A stretch of 51,810 nucleotides of DNA from Metabacillus lacus (GTDB taxonomy: Bacteria; Bacillota; Bacilli; Bacillales; Bacillaceae), in the NCBI RefSeq assembly GCF_009674805.1, contig NZ_WKKI01000025.1, positions 1 through 51,810 on the forward strand. Direction: 5' to 3'. Positions 25,161 through 33,394 of the stretch are shown piece after piece. Below the pieces are notes generated by a model that searched no databases, was not told the DNA's origin, and saw only the letters and a program-made list of their open reading frames with translations. How positions within the stretch are numbered: position 1 is the first letter of the stretch; every line of letters begins with the position of its first letter. The translations under genes and the position numbers were made by a program.

Positions 25161-26765
25161 ATGCTGAATCGGGAACTATACAAAGACGATGTGCTTCAGG
25201 CAGGAGAGCTGCTGAAGAAGGTGCTGTCTCCTGATATTGAAAGTGACCGGAATCTTTTTAAGAAAGGTTTACTGCTCTACCGCGGGGGCAGTGTGTATAA
25301 TGTAAAATCTCATCCTTCCCTTGTCTCAGCGAAAGTGCAGGATGTGACGCCTGTGCATGTGGAGCTGCATCTGCCCTCCGTGGACAAAAGTACATGCTCT
25401 TGCCCCAATGGCTTTCCATGCCGCCATTTGATCGCTGTTTTTCTATATGTATATGCCGGCGTGGACCGGGTTGGCACGTATATAGAAGCCTGGAAAGAGG
25501 AAAGTAGCCCGGATATTCTGGCCCATTTGAAAAAAGGGGCGCTTGGAGCTGAGCCCGAATTAACAGATTCCTCGCTTCAAAGCTGGCTCTCCTATTTTGA
25601 CTATCAGCATCAGCGCTGGGCGTCCAATCCGGATAATTTGCGTATGGCGTCCAGCAGCCTGTACCACAGGCTTTATCCAAGACTGAAAGATAAAAAACCG
25701 CGCTCATTTGATTTGCAGCGGTTTTATAGTATTCATACATCGCTCGCCGTGTTTCTCTATATATTAATGATACTGAATAAGTCGGAGCCCAGAAAAGAAA
25801 CGTTACAGCACAGCACGTATTCTTATGTTGATCAGCTCCTTGATAACATATCGAGAGAGTTAACAGAAATGAAGCGCTATGCCCTGCCATTTGCGCTGGA
25901 TCCGCTGCTGGATGATAGTGTGGATCGTTTTCGCGAGCTCTTGACGGCTTCGGATTTTCTTCAAAAGGAAAGGCTGCTTCTCTACAGAATGCTCTGGACC
26001 GCTCTTTTAAATAGAGACAAATGGATCTCCAAGGAACGCAGCTGGCTCTTGAGTAAAGCAGAAGAGGAAGATGATGAAGTGTATCAGCTGGCACTGATGC
26101 ACATGGATTTTCTGCAGCGCAAAGATGAGCAGCTGTTTCAGAGGCTGCACAAACTGAGTGATGAAGCTTTCCCGGTTGTGCTCAACTGGTTTTCAGAGCT
26201 GAGTGCGAAAAAAGATTATAAAAGAAGTGCTGCCTGGGCTGAGTATCTCATCAGCAACGCGGGAAGCTATCTCGCCAGGCAAAAGCGCTATGAAGAAAAG
26301 CGCAGCGTTGTGAGAAATTTGCTGCCGATTATCCGTGATTACACTGATTTCTCAAAAGCAAACACCGTATTTGCCGAAGCCTGCCGCAGCATGCTGCCTT
26401 ACAGCTATGGTGAGTACTCCATCTTCCTGCTGGATCAGCGGGATTATAAAACGTGGGTGGAGCTGCATTCTCTGCTCGGCTACAGCATCCATGATCTTGA
26501 CGCCGTTACAGTTAAAGAAGCAGCCAAGGAGGTGCCGGAGTCGCTGATTCCGATTTACCACCAAAGCATCGCTTCGGAAATTTCATTCAAAACGCGGGAA
26601 AATTACCGCCAGGCTGTCCGTCAGCTGAAAAAGCTCCGCACTTTATATAAAAAGCTGAAGCGCGAAGAAGAATTTGAAAACTTTATGTTGCAGCTGTCAG
26701 AAAAGCACCGCAGATTGCGTGCTTTTCAGGAGGAATTGAAGAAAGGAAAATTGATACATGCATAA
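25161..26765 (+). CDS. ywqB: SWIM zinc-finger protein
   Basis: A 534-aa cytoplasmic protein with one recognisable domain, a SWIM zinc finger at residues 79-89 (C79, C81, C87, H89 in STCSCPNGFPCRH); the rest is helical and rich in charged and aromatic residues. SWIM fingers bind nucleic acid or partner proteins and are often paired with Snf2 ATPases. The ATG at 25161 is chosen over the ATG at 25155 and the TTG at 25131 because AAAGGAG is eight bases upstream. Its last codons overlap the ywqA start by 8 bp, so the two proteins probably act as a complex. The cellular role is not established. Confidence 0.88.
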   Translation: MLNRELYKDDVLQAGELLKKVLSPDIESDRNLFKKGLLLYRGGSVYNVKSHPSLVSAKVQDVTPVHVELHLPSVDKSTCSCPNGFPCRHLIAVFLYVYAGVDRVGTYIEAWKEESSPDILAHLKKGALGAEPELTDSSLQSWLSYFDYQHQRWASNPDNLRMASSSLYHRLYPRLKDKKPRSFDLQRFYSIHTSLAVFLYILMILNKSEPRKETLQHSTYSYVDQLLDNISRELTEMKRYALPFALDPLLDDSVDRFRELLTASDFLQKERLLLYRMLWTALLNRDKWISKERSWLLSKAEEEDDEVYQLALMHMDFLQRKDEQLFQRLHKLSDEAFPVVLNWFSELSAKKDYKRSAAWAEYLISNAGSYLARQKRYEEKRSVVRNLLPIIRDYTDFSKANTVFAEACRSMLPYSYGEYSIFLLDQRDYKTWVELHSLLGYSIHDLDAVTVKEAAKEVPESLIPIYHQSIASEISFKTRENYRQAVRQLKKLRTLYKKLKREEEFENFMLQLSEKHRRLRAFQEELKKGKLIHA

Positions 26766-29511
26766 CTACTCTATCACCGTGACCACAGAGGCTGTAGAAA
26801 ATTTTCATTATTATGTGTGGTGCTCCACGTCAGAAGGAGAGCATCTCACTCTCCCGCACATGAAACGATTGCTGTTCACCTGGCATGAGTCGTCTTACTA
26901 CGGAACCTTTCTTGAAGATATCAGCTATATCGGCATTCCTGCCTTTCTTCTGTCGCCGTGGCAGACTGTAGAGCTGTTCGCGAAGAACACAGGAAACTCG
27001 CTTGCAGACATTTCGTTTGAAGAAGAAACGGCAAAGCTACAGCACGCTGCTCAGCGAATTTATGAGCTGGTGGCTAGCGGAGACTTTCTTCCAGACTTCG
27101 ACTCGTGGAGAGTTCAAGAAAGGTACTGGAAACCGCAGTCAGTGGAGCTGATCGGCTATGAAGGGGAATGGTTTTCAGCAGCCGTTGAAGATTTGATATC
27201 AAAAGATCCTTCATTAAAAAAGCTTTGGAAAGATATTTTGGAGCAGTTTCCGACACTGGAAACATATGAAGGACATTTTCTCGATGAGCAGGACTGGCTG
27301 GAGAAGATCGGCTGGTACAGTGACGACGCACCGTTCAGTATTGGCTTGCGCCTCAATGAGCCGGAATACGACGGAGATGACTGGAGATTAGAGCTGTTTT
27401 TGCGAAGCAAGGATGAAAGAGCTGAGTTTCAGGTTTTTCAAGGTTTTGAAGATTTGCCAAGTTCCTACACTCCTTACTACAGCAAAATTGAGCGAGAGCA
27501 GTCGCGTCTGCGGGATCTCGTGCCCTGGCTGAGCTTTTCAGGAGGCACAACATATATGTCAGAGGAAGAAGCATGGATGTTCCTGACAGATGCCAGCGAA
27601 ATTCTCGTTAACATGGGGATCGAAATTCTCCTTCCTTCATGGTGGCAGGTGGTGAAAGAATCGCAGGCCAGCATGAAGGCGAAAATTTCCTCCACTCCAA
27701 GAGGGCCGTCCTATGTCGGCATGAACTCTCTCATCGACTTTAACTGGCGCTTTGCGACGAATGGCGTCGAGCTTTCCGAGGAAGAGTTTTTGCAGCTTGT
27801 TTCTGACAAAAGGCGCCTTGTCCACATTCGCGGACAGTGGATCAAGCTCGATCCTGCATTCATTCAGCATGTCAAATCTGTGCTAAAAAGAGCTGAAAAA
27901 GAAGGTCTTCATTTCTCAGACATTCTGCTGCAGGAGCTGCCGGAAAATGACGAAGAAGAGGAAGAAGAATTCGACCCGCGCTTGTTTGCAAACATTCAAA
28001 TTGAAATGAATCAGCAAATGAAAAAAATGCTGCAGCAGCTCACTCAGCCGTCCGACATTCCAGCCACTATCGTTCCTCCTGAATTTCAGGGAGTATTGCG
28101 CCCATATCAGCAGCAAGGTGTGGATTGGCTGCTGTTTTTAAGGAACTCGCACTTCGGGGCGTGCCTCGCCGATGACATGGGACTCGGAAAAACGATTCAA
28201 ATGATCGCTTATTTCTCTTATATAAAGCAGCATGAAGCCGTGAACATGCCGTCGCTCATTATTGCGCCAACCTCTGTGCTTGGCAACTGGCAAAAGGAAT
28301 TTCAAAAATTCGCGCCGCATCTGGAGGTCAGGCTGCACTACGGTCCGAACCGTGCCAAGGCTGACGCTTTTGAAAACTCCCTATCTGGAGCAGATGTAAT
28401 TCTCACCTCCTACGGGCTTTCTCATCAGGATTATGAAGAATTGTCCTCTGTCACATGGGCGACAGTCTGCCTGGACGAGGCGCAAAATATAAAAAATGCC
28501 CAAACAAAACAGTCGCGGGCAATCCGTAAGCTGAAAGGGCAGCATCACATTGCCCTGACAGGCACACCGATGGAAAATCGACTGTCAGAGCTGTGGTCCA
28601 TTTATGATTTTCTCAATCACGGCTATCTCGGCAGTCTTCATCACTTTCATAAAAAGTTTGTGCTGCCGATTGAAAAAGAACGCGAAACGAAAAAAATTCA
28701 GCAGCTGCAGCAGCTCATTCAGCCGTTCCTGCTGCGCCGCACAAAACGCGATGAGCAGGTTGCCCTGAATCTGCCTGAAAAGCAGGAGCAAAAAGAATTT
28801 ATTCCGCTCACTGTGGAGCAGGCGTCTCTCTATGAGCAGCTCGTTAAGGACACATTTGATCAGCTCCTCACTGTCGGAGGCATGCAGCGCAAGGCCTTGA
28901 TCCTAAAAATGCTCGGCAAGCTGAAGCAAATTTGCAATCATCCGGCTCTTTATTTGAAAGAAGAGCAGGCAAGGGAGATTGTCAGCCGCTCTCATAAAAC
29001 AGAAAAACTGCTGGAGCTCATCACCGCCATCCGTGAACAGAAAGAAAGCTGCTTGATTTTCACACAGTATATCGGAATGGGCGAAATGATTTCCTCACTG
29101 CTGCAGAAGGAATTCGGTGAAAGAGTACTGTTTTTGAACGGAAGTGTTCCTAAGCAAGAGCGTGACAGAATGGTCGAAACCTTTCAAAACAAGGAATACT
29201 CCATCCTGATTCTTTCCTTGAAAGCCGGCGGTACCGGCCTCAACCTGACGGCGGCAAATCACGTCATTCACTATGACCGCTGGTGGAATCCGGCTGTAGA
29301 AAATCAGGCAACAGACAGAGCCTACCGAATCGGGCAAAACCGCTTCGTTCATGTTCATAAGCTGGTCACGATCGGAACGATTGAAGAAAAAATCGATGAA
29401 ATGCTGCAGAAAAAGCAGTCGCTCAACGACGAAATCATCACCAGCGAAAACTGGATCACCGAGCTCTCCTCCGACGAACTGGAAGAGCTGTTCACACTAT
29501 CGCTGTCCTAA
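26758..29511 (+). CDS. ywqA: Snf2/RapA-type helicase-like ATPase
   Basis: A 917-aa superfamily-2 DNA translocase. An N-terminal SNF2-associated region of about 430 residues includes an acidic stretch (ENDEEEEEEFDPRLF). The ATPase core follows: motif Ia region RPYQQQGVDWL, Walker A DDMGLGKT (472-479), DEAQ box (573-576), TGTPMENRLSELWS, and in the second RecA lobe LSLKAGGTGLNLTAA and the arginine-finger motif DRAYRIGQ (about 853-860). Such proteins slide along double-stranded DNA and remodel bound proteins. It is translationally coupled to ywqB. Confidence 0.93.
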   Translation: MHNYSITVTTEAVENFHYYVWCSTSEGEHLTLPHMKRLLFTWHESSYYGTFLEDISYIGIPAFLLSPWQTVELFAKNTGNSLADISFEEETAKLQHAAQRIYELVASGDFLPDFDSWRVQERYWKPQSVELIGYEGEWFSAAVEDLISKDPSLKKLWKDILEQFPTLETYEGHFLDEQDWLEKIGWYSDDAPFSIGLRLNEPEYDGDDWRLELFLRSKDERAEFQVFQGFEDLPSSYTPYYSKIEREQSRLRDLVPWLSFSGGTTYMSEEEAWMFLTDASEILVNMGIEILLPSWWQVVKESQASMKAKISSTPRGPSYVGMNSLIDFNWRFATNGVELSEEEFLQLVSDKRRLVHIRGQWIKLDPAFIQHVKSVLKRAEKEGLHFSDILLQELPENDEEEEEEFDPRLFANIQIEMNQQMKKMLQQLTQPSDIPATIVPPEFQGVLRPYQQQGVDWLLFLRNSHFGACLADDMGLGKTIQMIAYFSYIKQHEAVNMPSLIIAPTSVLGNWQKEFQKFAPHLEVRLHYGPNRAKADAFENSLSGADVILTSYGLSHQDYEELSSVTWATVCLDEAQNIKNAQTKQSRAIRKLKGQHHIALTGTPMENRLSELWSIYDFLNHGYLGSLHHFHKKFVLPIEKERETKKIQQLQQLIQPFLLRRTKRDEQVALNLPEKQEQKEFIPLTVEQASLYEQLVKDTFDQLLTVGGMQRKALILKMLGKLKQICNHPALYLKEEQAREIVSRSHKTEKLLELITAIREQKESCLIFTQYIGMGEMISSLLQKEFGERVLFLNGSVPKQERDRMVETFQNKEYSILILSLKAGGTGLNLTAANHVIHYDRWWNPAVENQATDRAYRIGQNRFVHVHKLVTIGTIEEKIDEMLQKKQSLNDEIITSENWITELSSDELEELFTLSLS

Positions 29512-29525
29512 AGGAGGCGTGAACC

Positions 29526-29639
29526 ATGGCAAGAAAAGCAAAAAAGAAAGAAGAAACATCAACAGATCCAAAAAAGGCGCCTCAGTGGGAAGCCTTGTAC
29601 AAAAGAGTACAGCAAAAGCTAAAGGGTAAACAGGGATAG
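29526..29639 (+). CDS. Small basic protein (37 aa)
   Basis: A 37-codon gene just after ywqA, preceded by a full AAGGAGG nine bases before its ATG. The product is a highly basic helix-forming peptide, with ARKAKKKEE at the N-terminus and QWEALYKRVQQKLKGK in the second half. Its stop codon lies inside the following terminator hairpin, so it is the last gene of the ywqBA operon. It could bind nucleic acid or the helicase. I do not recognise a named family. Confidence 0.75.
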   Translation: MARKAKKKEETSTDPKKAPQWEALYKRVQQKLKGKQG

Positions 29640-29661
29640 CACTAAGAGCTATCCTTTTTTT
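29634..29661 (+). terminator. Terminator of the ywqB-ywqA operon
   Basis: GGATAGC, a 7-base loop and GCTATCC are followed by seven or eight T. The stem overlaps the stop codon of the 37-aa gene. Confidence 0.9.
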
Positions 29662-29800
29662 ATGTAGAGAGGACCGTTATTAAGAACAACCACTTCTGAA
29701 AAATGCCAGCTGTTTTAGGGCTGGCCAAAATGAGGGGTGTGCGAGGGATGACAATTGATTTTCTCTAAGAAGTAAATAGAGGCGAGAGGGGGAACTCTTC

Positions 29801-30148
29801 TTACGGCTGAACTTCGGCAAGCTCGCGGGGCTTACCTCCCATAAATCTGACGGAATCGGCGATCACTTCTGTTACATACACCTTCTTGCCGTCACTGCTT
29901 TCATAATTCCTCGTCTGAATGCGGCCTGACACGCCGACAATGGAGCCTTTTCTGCAGTAGTTTGCGGTATTTTCTGCTGTTTTCCGCCAAAGCGTGCACT
30001 GAACAAAATCCGTCTCAATCTCACCAGATGCACTCTTAAAAGGGCGGCTGACAGCGAGCGTAATATGAGCAACAGGGGCACCCTCTGCGGTATAGCGAAT
30101 ATCGGGATCGCGAGTCAACCTCCCAACCAGCATAACAGTATTAAACAC
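29801..30148 (-). CDS. ssbB: Single-stranded DNA-binding protein (SsbB type)
   Basis: A 115-aa protein consisting of one OB fold. It starts MFNTVMLVGRLTRDPDIRYT, contains VQCTLWRKTAENTANYCRKG and SGRIQTRNYESSDGKKVY, and ends soon after VRFMGG. It lacks the glycine-rich linker and acidic C-terminal tip that replicative SSB uses to recruit partners, so it is the short competence-type paralogue (SsbB/YwpH in B. subtilis), which protects incoming single strands during transformation. A GAGAGGAGGTG site precedes the ATG. I could not see a clear ComK box upstream. Confidence 0.92.
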   Translation of the reverse strand: MFNTVMLVGRLTRDPDIRYTAEGAPVAHITLAVSRPFKSASGEIETDFVQCTLWRKTAENTANYCRKGSIVGVSGRIQTRNYESSDGKKVYVTEVIADSVRFMGGKPRELAEVQP

Positions 30149-30349
30149 TTTGCACCTCCTCTCTCTTCCCCGTTATTGTATATGAAGATGAACAATACGA
30201 AAAATGAAGGTAATCCTGTTTCTTTGGATCATATTGCATTAGTTGATAGGGGGTATTCTTATTTTGGAAGACTTTTATGGAGTATCGCATGGTGATATAT
30301 TAACTTTTGGGTGATTTATGCTTCTTTGTTCGGGGGCTGGGTTATTACG

Positions 30350-30430
30350 GTGCAAGCAGCGGAAGACACTATAACCTGCGGCAACAGAGGGCTTGCTGAA
30401 ACCCCGCAGGCGAAGCCGAGGAGGCCTCAA
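30350..30430. repeat. Partial copy of structured intergenic repeat
   Basis: The start (GCAAGCAGCGGAAGACACT) and middle (AACCCCGCAGGCGAAGCCGA) match the three full copies further right, but the 3' arm is missing, replaced by the 52-bp palindrome array. Confidence 0.8.
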
Positions 30431-30433
30431 ACT

Positions 30434-30876
30434 TGTCCTTCAACGGGCTCATGAAGGACATTTCTGTTAACTTTCCACTCAGTTTTGTCCTTCATCGAGC
30501 TTATGAAGGACATTTCGTTGGCTTTTCCACCCAGTTTTGTCCTTCATCACCCTTATGAAGGACATTTCGCTTCACTTTTCACCCAGTTTTGTCCTTCATC
30601 GACCTTATGAAGGACATTTCGTTGGCTTTTCCACCCAGTTTTGTCCTTCATCACCCTTATGAAGGACATTTCGCTTCACTTTTCACCCAGTTTTGTCCTT
30701 CATCACCCTTATGAAGGACATTTCGCTTCACTTTTCACCCAGTTTTGTCCTTCATCGAGCTTATGAAGGACATTTCGCTGACTTTTCTTCACTGTTTTGT
30801 CCTTCATCGCCCTCCTGAAGGACATTTTGCTGACTTTTTCTAGCTGTTTTGTGCTTCATCGACCCATAGAGCTCTT
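30434..30876. repeat. 52-bp tandem palindrome array (about 9 units)
   Basis: Units start at 30434, 30486, 30538, 30590, 30642, 30694, 30746, 30798 and (decayed) 30850, an exact 52-bp period. Each unit has a 27-base palindrome, TGTCCTTCAT, a 7-base loop and ATGAAGGACA, followed by a 25-base spacer such as TTTCGTTGGCTTTTCCACCC. Spacers alternate between two main versions. No CRISPR signature is present because the spacers repeat as well. Confidence 0.93.
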
Positions 30877-30895
30877 AAATGTTGTAATCAACCAA

Positions 30896-31024
30896 GAGTG
30901 CAATGCAGCGGAAGACACTTGACTCCTGCGGGATATGAGGGAAGCCTGAGACCCCGCAGGCAAAGCCGAGGAGGCTCAACTCCCTCCCCGCGGAAAGCAA
31001 ATGTCTGTAGCGCAATGGAACGAA
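30896..31024. repeat. Structured intergenic repeat, full copy 1
   Basis: A ~130-bp element running from GCAATGCAGCGGAAGACACTT to GCAATGGAACG. It contains nested inverted repeats: GACACTTG near the start against an AAATGTCTG variant near the end, and CCTGCGGG against CCCCGCAGG. It is GC-rich unlike the flanking DNA. Confidence 0.88.
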
Positions 31025-31116
31025 CTTGTTCAACCTAATCACTCAGGCTTTTCATTCTCTTAATTCAGCCAAAGTAGAACGCTTCCCCTAGAACCACAAA
31101 ACTAGCTAATCAACCA

Positions 31117-31245
31117 GAGTGCAATGCAGCGGAAGACACTTGACTCCTGCGGGAACTGGAGGGAACGCTGAGACCCCGCAGGCAAAGCCGAGGAGGCTCA
31201 GCTCCCTCCCCGCGGAAAGCAAGTGTCTGCAGCGCAATGGAACGG
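31117..31245. repeat. Structured intergenic repeat, full copy 2
   Basis: The best-paired copy. GACACTTG matches CAAGTGTC at the ends, GGAGGGAACGCTGAG matches CTCAGCTCCCTCC inside, and CCTGCGGG matches CCCGCAGG. It lies 221 bp after copy 1 and the linking DNA is related as well. Confidence 0.9.
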
Positions 31246-31334
31246 ACATGTTCAATGTAATTATTTTGGCTTTTCAATCTTTAATGACAAGGTAGAACGG
31301 TCCTGATAGAGTCTACAAGCAAACTACCAACCAA

Positions 31335-31462
31335 AAGTGCAATGCAGCGAAAGACACTCCACTCCTGCGGGATATGAGGGAAGGCTGAGACCCCGCAGGC
31401 AAAGCCGAGGAGGCTCAGCTCCCTCCCCGCGGAAAGCAAGTGTCTGCAGCGAAATGGAACGA
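31335..31462. repeat. Structured intergenic repeat, full copy 3
   Basis: The third copy, 218 bp after copy 2 and just ahead of ywpF. The same nested arms are seen, with GACACTCC replacing GACACTTG at the 5' end. Confidence 0.88.
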
Positions 31463-31521
31463 ACTATGCTCAACCTAACCACTCCGGCTTTTCTCAAGGT
31501 AGAACATTCCCCAATCTATGT

Positions 31522-31527
31522 TATAAT
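31522..31527 (+). promoter_or_regulatory. -10 element for ywpF
   Basis: TATAAT lies 33 bases ahead of the ywpF start. No good -35 element is seen; the third structured repeat ends 60 bp upstream. Confidence 0.45.
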
Positions 31528-31560
31528 AAGGAAAATTCCACGGAAAACGAGGTGGCCTTC

Positions 31561-32001
31561 ATGAAAACATTCAAACTGGTTGGACTAAAAGTAGAACAAA
31601 GCGAACAGCAAGACAAACCCCTAAAAGAATACCCTCTGTCAGACGGACTCATCATCAACCGCGAAGACGGAGAAAACCGCTGGATGATCGAAGCGCTTCT
31701 CGATAAAACCTATGAATCAGACTTTGCCCCCTATCACGCCAAAAACAAAGATCTCTGCCTGTATGTAACCATCTCTAAAAAAGGCAACAATCCTGCTAAA
31801 CTGCAAGCAACCATCTCCAGCATGATGACGCTGGACAACCATGTATCCATTCTGTTTGAAGGCAAAATGCTCACATCCCGCTCCAACGTTGACCCTGAAG
31901 AACTGCTAAAATCCCTTGTGGATGACGGCCTGTCAGGCGATGCCCTGCTCGAAACATTCAACGAACTTTATTATGAAAAACGAGTCATGTCTAAATCATA
32001 G
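31561..32001 (+). CDS. ywpF: YwpF family protein
   Basis: A 146-aa cytoplasmic protein that matches YwpF. It starts KTFKLVGLKVEQ, then has INREDGENRWMIEALLD, FAPYHAKNKDLCLYVTISKKG and a C-terminal helical part ending near LYYEKRV. The function of the family is unknown. In B. subtilis ywpF also lies near ssbB and fabZ, which supports the call. The ATG at 31561 follows GAGGTGG by five bases; an in-frame GTG nine bases earlier overlaps that site and is rejected. A bidirectional terminator follows. Confidence 0.88.
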   Translation: MKTFKLVGLKVEQSEQQDKPLKEYPLSDGLIINREDGENRWMIEALLDKTYESDFAPYHAKNKDLCLYVTISKKGNNPAKLQATISSMMTLDNHVSILFEGKMLTSRSNVDPEELLKSLVDDGLSGDALLETFNELYYEKRVMSKS

Positions 32002-32012
32002 TAATTCACACA

Positions 32013-32043
32013 AAAAAGCAAAGCCCGGAGGCTTTGCTTTTTC
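32013..32043. terminator. Bidirectional terminator between ywpF and the small lipoprotein
   Basis: AAAAAGCAAAGCC, a CGGA loop and GGCTTTGCTTTTT form an A/T-flanked stem that works on both strands for the two converging genes. Confidence 0.88.
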
Positions 32044-32057
32044 AACTATCACACTAA

Positions 32058-32324
32058 TTAGTTGTTGTTCTCGTCATCGTCGTTCTCAAGAATCGGCTCT
32101 TCTGTCATGCCGTCCTCATCTGTACCATCTTGCATATCTGTTTCCATATCGTTTTCCATGTCATTTTCAGTTCCAGGCATACCGCCGTCATCTGCTGGAG
32201 GAGTTTCCTGCTCCATGTTGTTATTGTCTTCCGGAGGCGCTGGATCCTGATCATTCGCACAACCCGCTACCAACATAGCTGCAAGCACAGAACCTGTAAG
32301 CTTTAGTGTCCATTTTTTACTCAT
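32058..32324 (-). CDS. Small acidic lipoprotein (88 aa)
   Basis: An 88-aa secreted lipoprotein. Residues 1-21 form a signal peptide ending in the lipobox LVAGC, so the cysteine at 22 should be lipidated and the protein anchored outside the membrane. The mature part has almost no hydrophobic residues and is made of acidic runs with repeated NDMENDMETDM-like units and a C-terminal ENDDDENNN. It is probably disordered. No family is recognised; metal binding or a spacer role is possible. Confidence 0.8.
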   Translation of the reverse strand: MSKKWTLKLTGSVLAAMLVAGCANDQDPAPPEDNNNMEQETPPADDGGMPGTENDMENDMETDMQDGTDEDGMTEEPILENDDDENNN

Positions 32325-32495
32325 TTTCCATTCTCCTTTCGCGACCTTTTATTATTATAGTTTAGACGGTCTTTTTATAGGGTGCCCTGTTCATCCTCGG
32401 ACATTCACCTATAGTTTTCTAATTGTTTTCTTTTGTGAGCGCTACACCCTTTATATATCCGTCTTACAATTGAAGTAAACTCGACCACAGAATAA

Positions 32496-32533
32496 AAGGA
32501 CAATTTTCCTAGATAACTGGAAAAATTGTCCTT
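32496..32533 (-). terminator. Terminator of fabZ
   Basis: AAGGACAATTTTCC and its near-perfect complement GGAAAAATTGTCCTT flank an 8-base loop; on the minus strand TTTTATT follows. Confidence 0.88.
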
Positions 32534-32565
32534 ATTACTTAAAATTTAATGTAATTAGCAGTACT

Positions 32566-33000
32566 TTATTGGTTTTTTTCACCAAGTCCGAACATAATTT
32601 CTGTTTCACAAACAACTTGGCCATCTACTGTTGCGACACCTTTTCCTTTTCCAAGAGAGCCGCGCAGACGGAGAATCTCCACTTCCAGACGAAGCTGATC
32701 GCCGGGCTTCACCTGCTTTTTAAAACGGCAGTTATCAATACCCGCAAAAAAGGCAAGCCTGCCCTGATTTTCTTCCATTTTCAGCATGGCGACCGCTCCC
32801 ACCTGTGCGAGCGCCTCTACAATCAACACTCCGGGCATAACCGGATAGTTCGGAAAGTGGCCGCTGAAGAATTCCTCATTGGCTGATACATTTTTAATCC
32901 CAATTGCGCGTTTTCCTTCTTCTACTTCCAAAATTCGATCCACCAGCAAAAACGGATAGCGGTGCGGAATGATTTCTTGAATAGCTTGAATGTCCAGCAT
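32566..33000 (-). CDS. fabZ: 3-hydroxyacyl-[acyl-carrier-protein] dehydratase
   Basis: FabZ dehydrates 3-hydroxyacyl-ACP to trans-2-enoyl-ACP in type II fatty acid synthesis. The 144-aa hot-dog fold protein has [10 protein letters not shown] at 13-22 and the catalytic pair H48 (in [13 protein letters not shown]) and E62 (in VLIVEALAQ). The length is typical. It lies downstream of the flhO-flhP-epuA genes on the same strand, as in B. subtilis where it is ywpB. Confidence 0.96.
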   Translation of the reverse strand: MLDIQAIQEIIPHRYPFLLVDRILEVEEGKRAIGIKNVSANEEFFSGHFPNYPVMPGVLIVEALAQVGAVAMLKMEENQGRLAFFAGIDNCRFKKQVKPGDQLRLEVEILRLRGSLGKGKGVATVDGQVVCETEIMFGLGEKNQ

Positions 33001-33089
33001 GTTTTATAACCCCTTTACATGGAATATGTACTTCTGTTTATACGGCAAAAGGAAGGGAAAACCCTTCCTTTTTCATCACGTATAGTATT

Positions 33090-33371
33090 TTATTGATTTC
33101 TAACGACAAGGTCAATGATATGCTGCCATGTACTTCTTTTAAACACATCAAGAGGCTCGCCTTCCCCCAGGATGCCATAGCCGATGATTGCACCAAGGAC
33201 GATTGCAGCAGCCATGCCAAGGAGCACAAGCAAAACACGTACCGGAATTGGGATGAGGCGCACCTTATAGCTTTCTTTTACAGGCTTTGTGCGTGTTTTT
33301 TTCCCTTTTCTTTCGCTGCTTTTGATTTTTTTATGTTCTTCTCGTGTTTTTAGTGCACCTTTAGCTGACAA
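33090..33371 (-). CDS. EpuA-like membrane protein (annotated as RNA polymerase subunit beta)
   Basis: A 93-aa protein with a basic cytoplasmic N-terminus (about 40 residues rich in K and R), one membrane helix (PVRVLLVLLGMAAAIVLGAIIGYG) and a short outer tail GEPLDVFKRSTWQHIIDLV. The GYGxxGxGxPxDVFxxxTWxHI motif defines the EpuA family (PF11772). Databases often call it DNA-directed RNA polymerase subunit beta; nothing visible here resembles RNA polymerase. Its place between the flagellar rod genes and fabZ is conserved in Bacillaceae. Confidence 0.88.
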   Translation of the reverse strand: MSAKGALKTREEHKKIKSSERKGKKTRTKPVKESYKVRLIPIPVRVLLVLLGMAAAIVLGAIIGYGILGEGEPLDVFKRSTWQHIIDLVVRNQ

Positions 33372-33394
33372 TATTGGATTCCCCTTTGAGCCCG

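Noticed and set aside
25258-26094. 278-codon minus-strand open frame
   Set aside because: It lies wholly antisense to ywqB, has no recognisable domain or ribosome binding site, and the SWIM protein in the plus frame is clear.
30149-30300. ComK box upstream of ssbB
   Set aside because: Two AAAA and TTTT pairs with the required spacing could not be found, so the competence-type control remains unproven here.
30434-30876. CRISPR array
   Set aside because: Both the palindromes and the spacers repeat, the period is a constant 52 bp, and no cas gene is present. It is a tandem repeat.
31337-31564. 75-codon plus-strand frame over structured repeat copy 3
   Set aside because: It follows the GC-rich repeat sequence, has no ribosome binding site and overlaps the ywpF promoter and start.
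33090-33371. True RNA polymerase beta subunit fragment
   Set aside because: The common database name comes from the EpuA family; a basic tail plus one membrane helix has nothing in common with RpoB.
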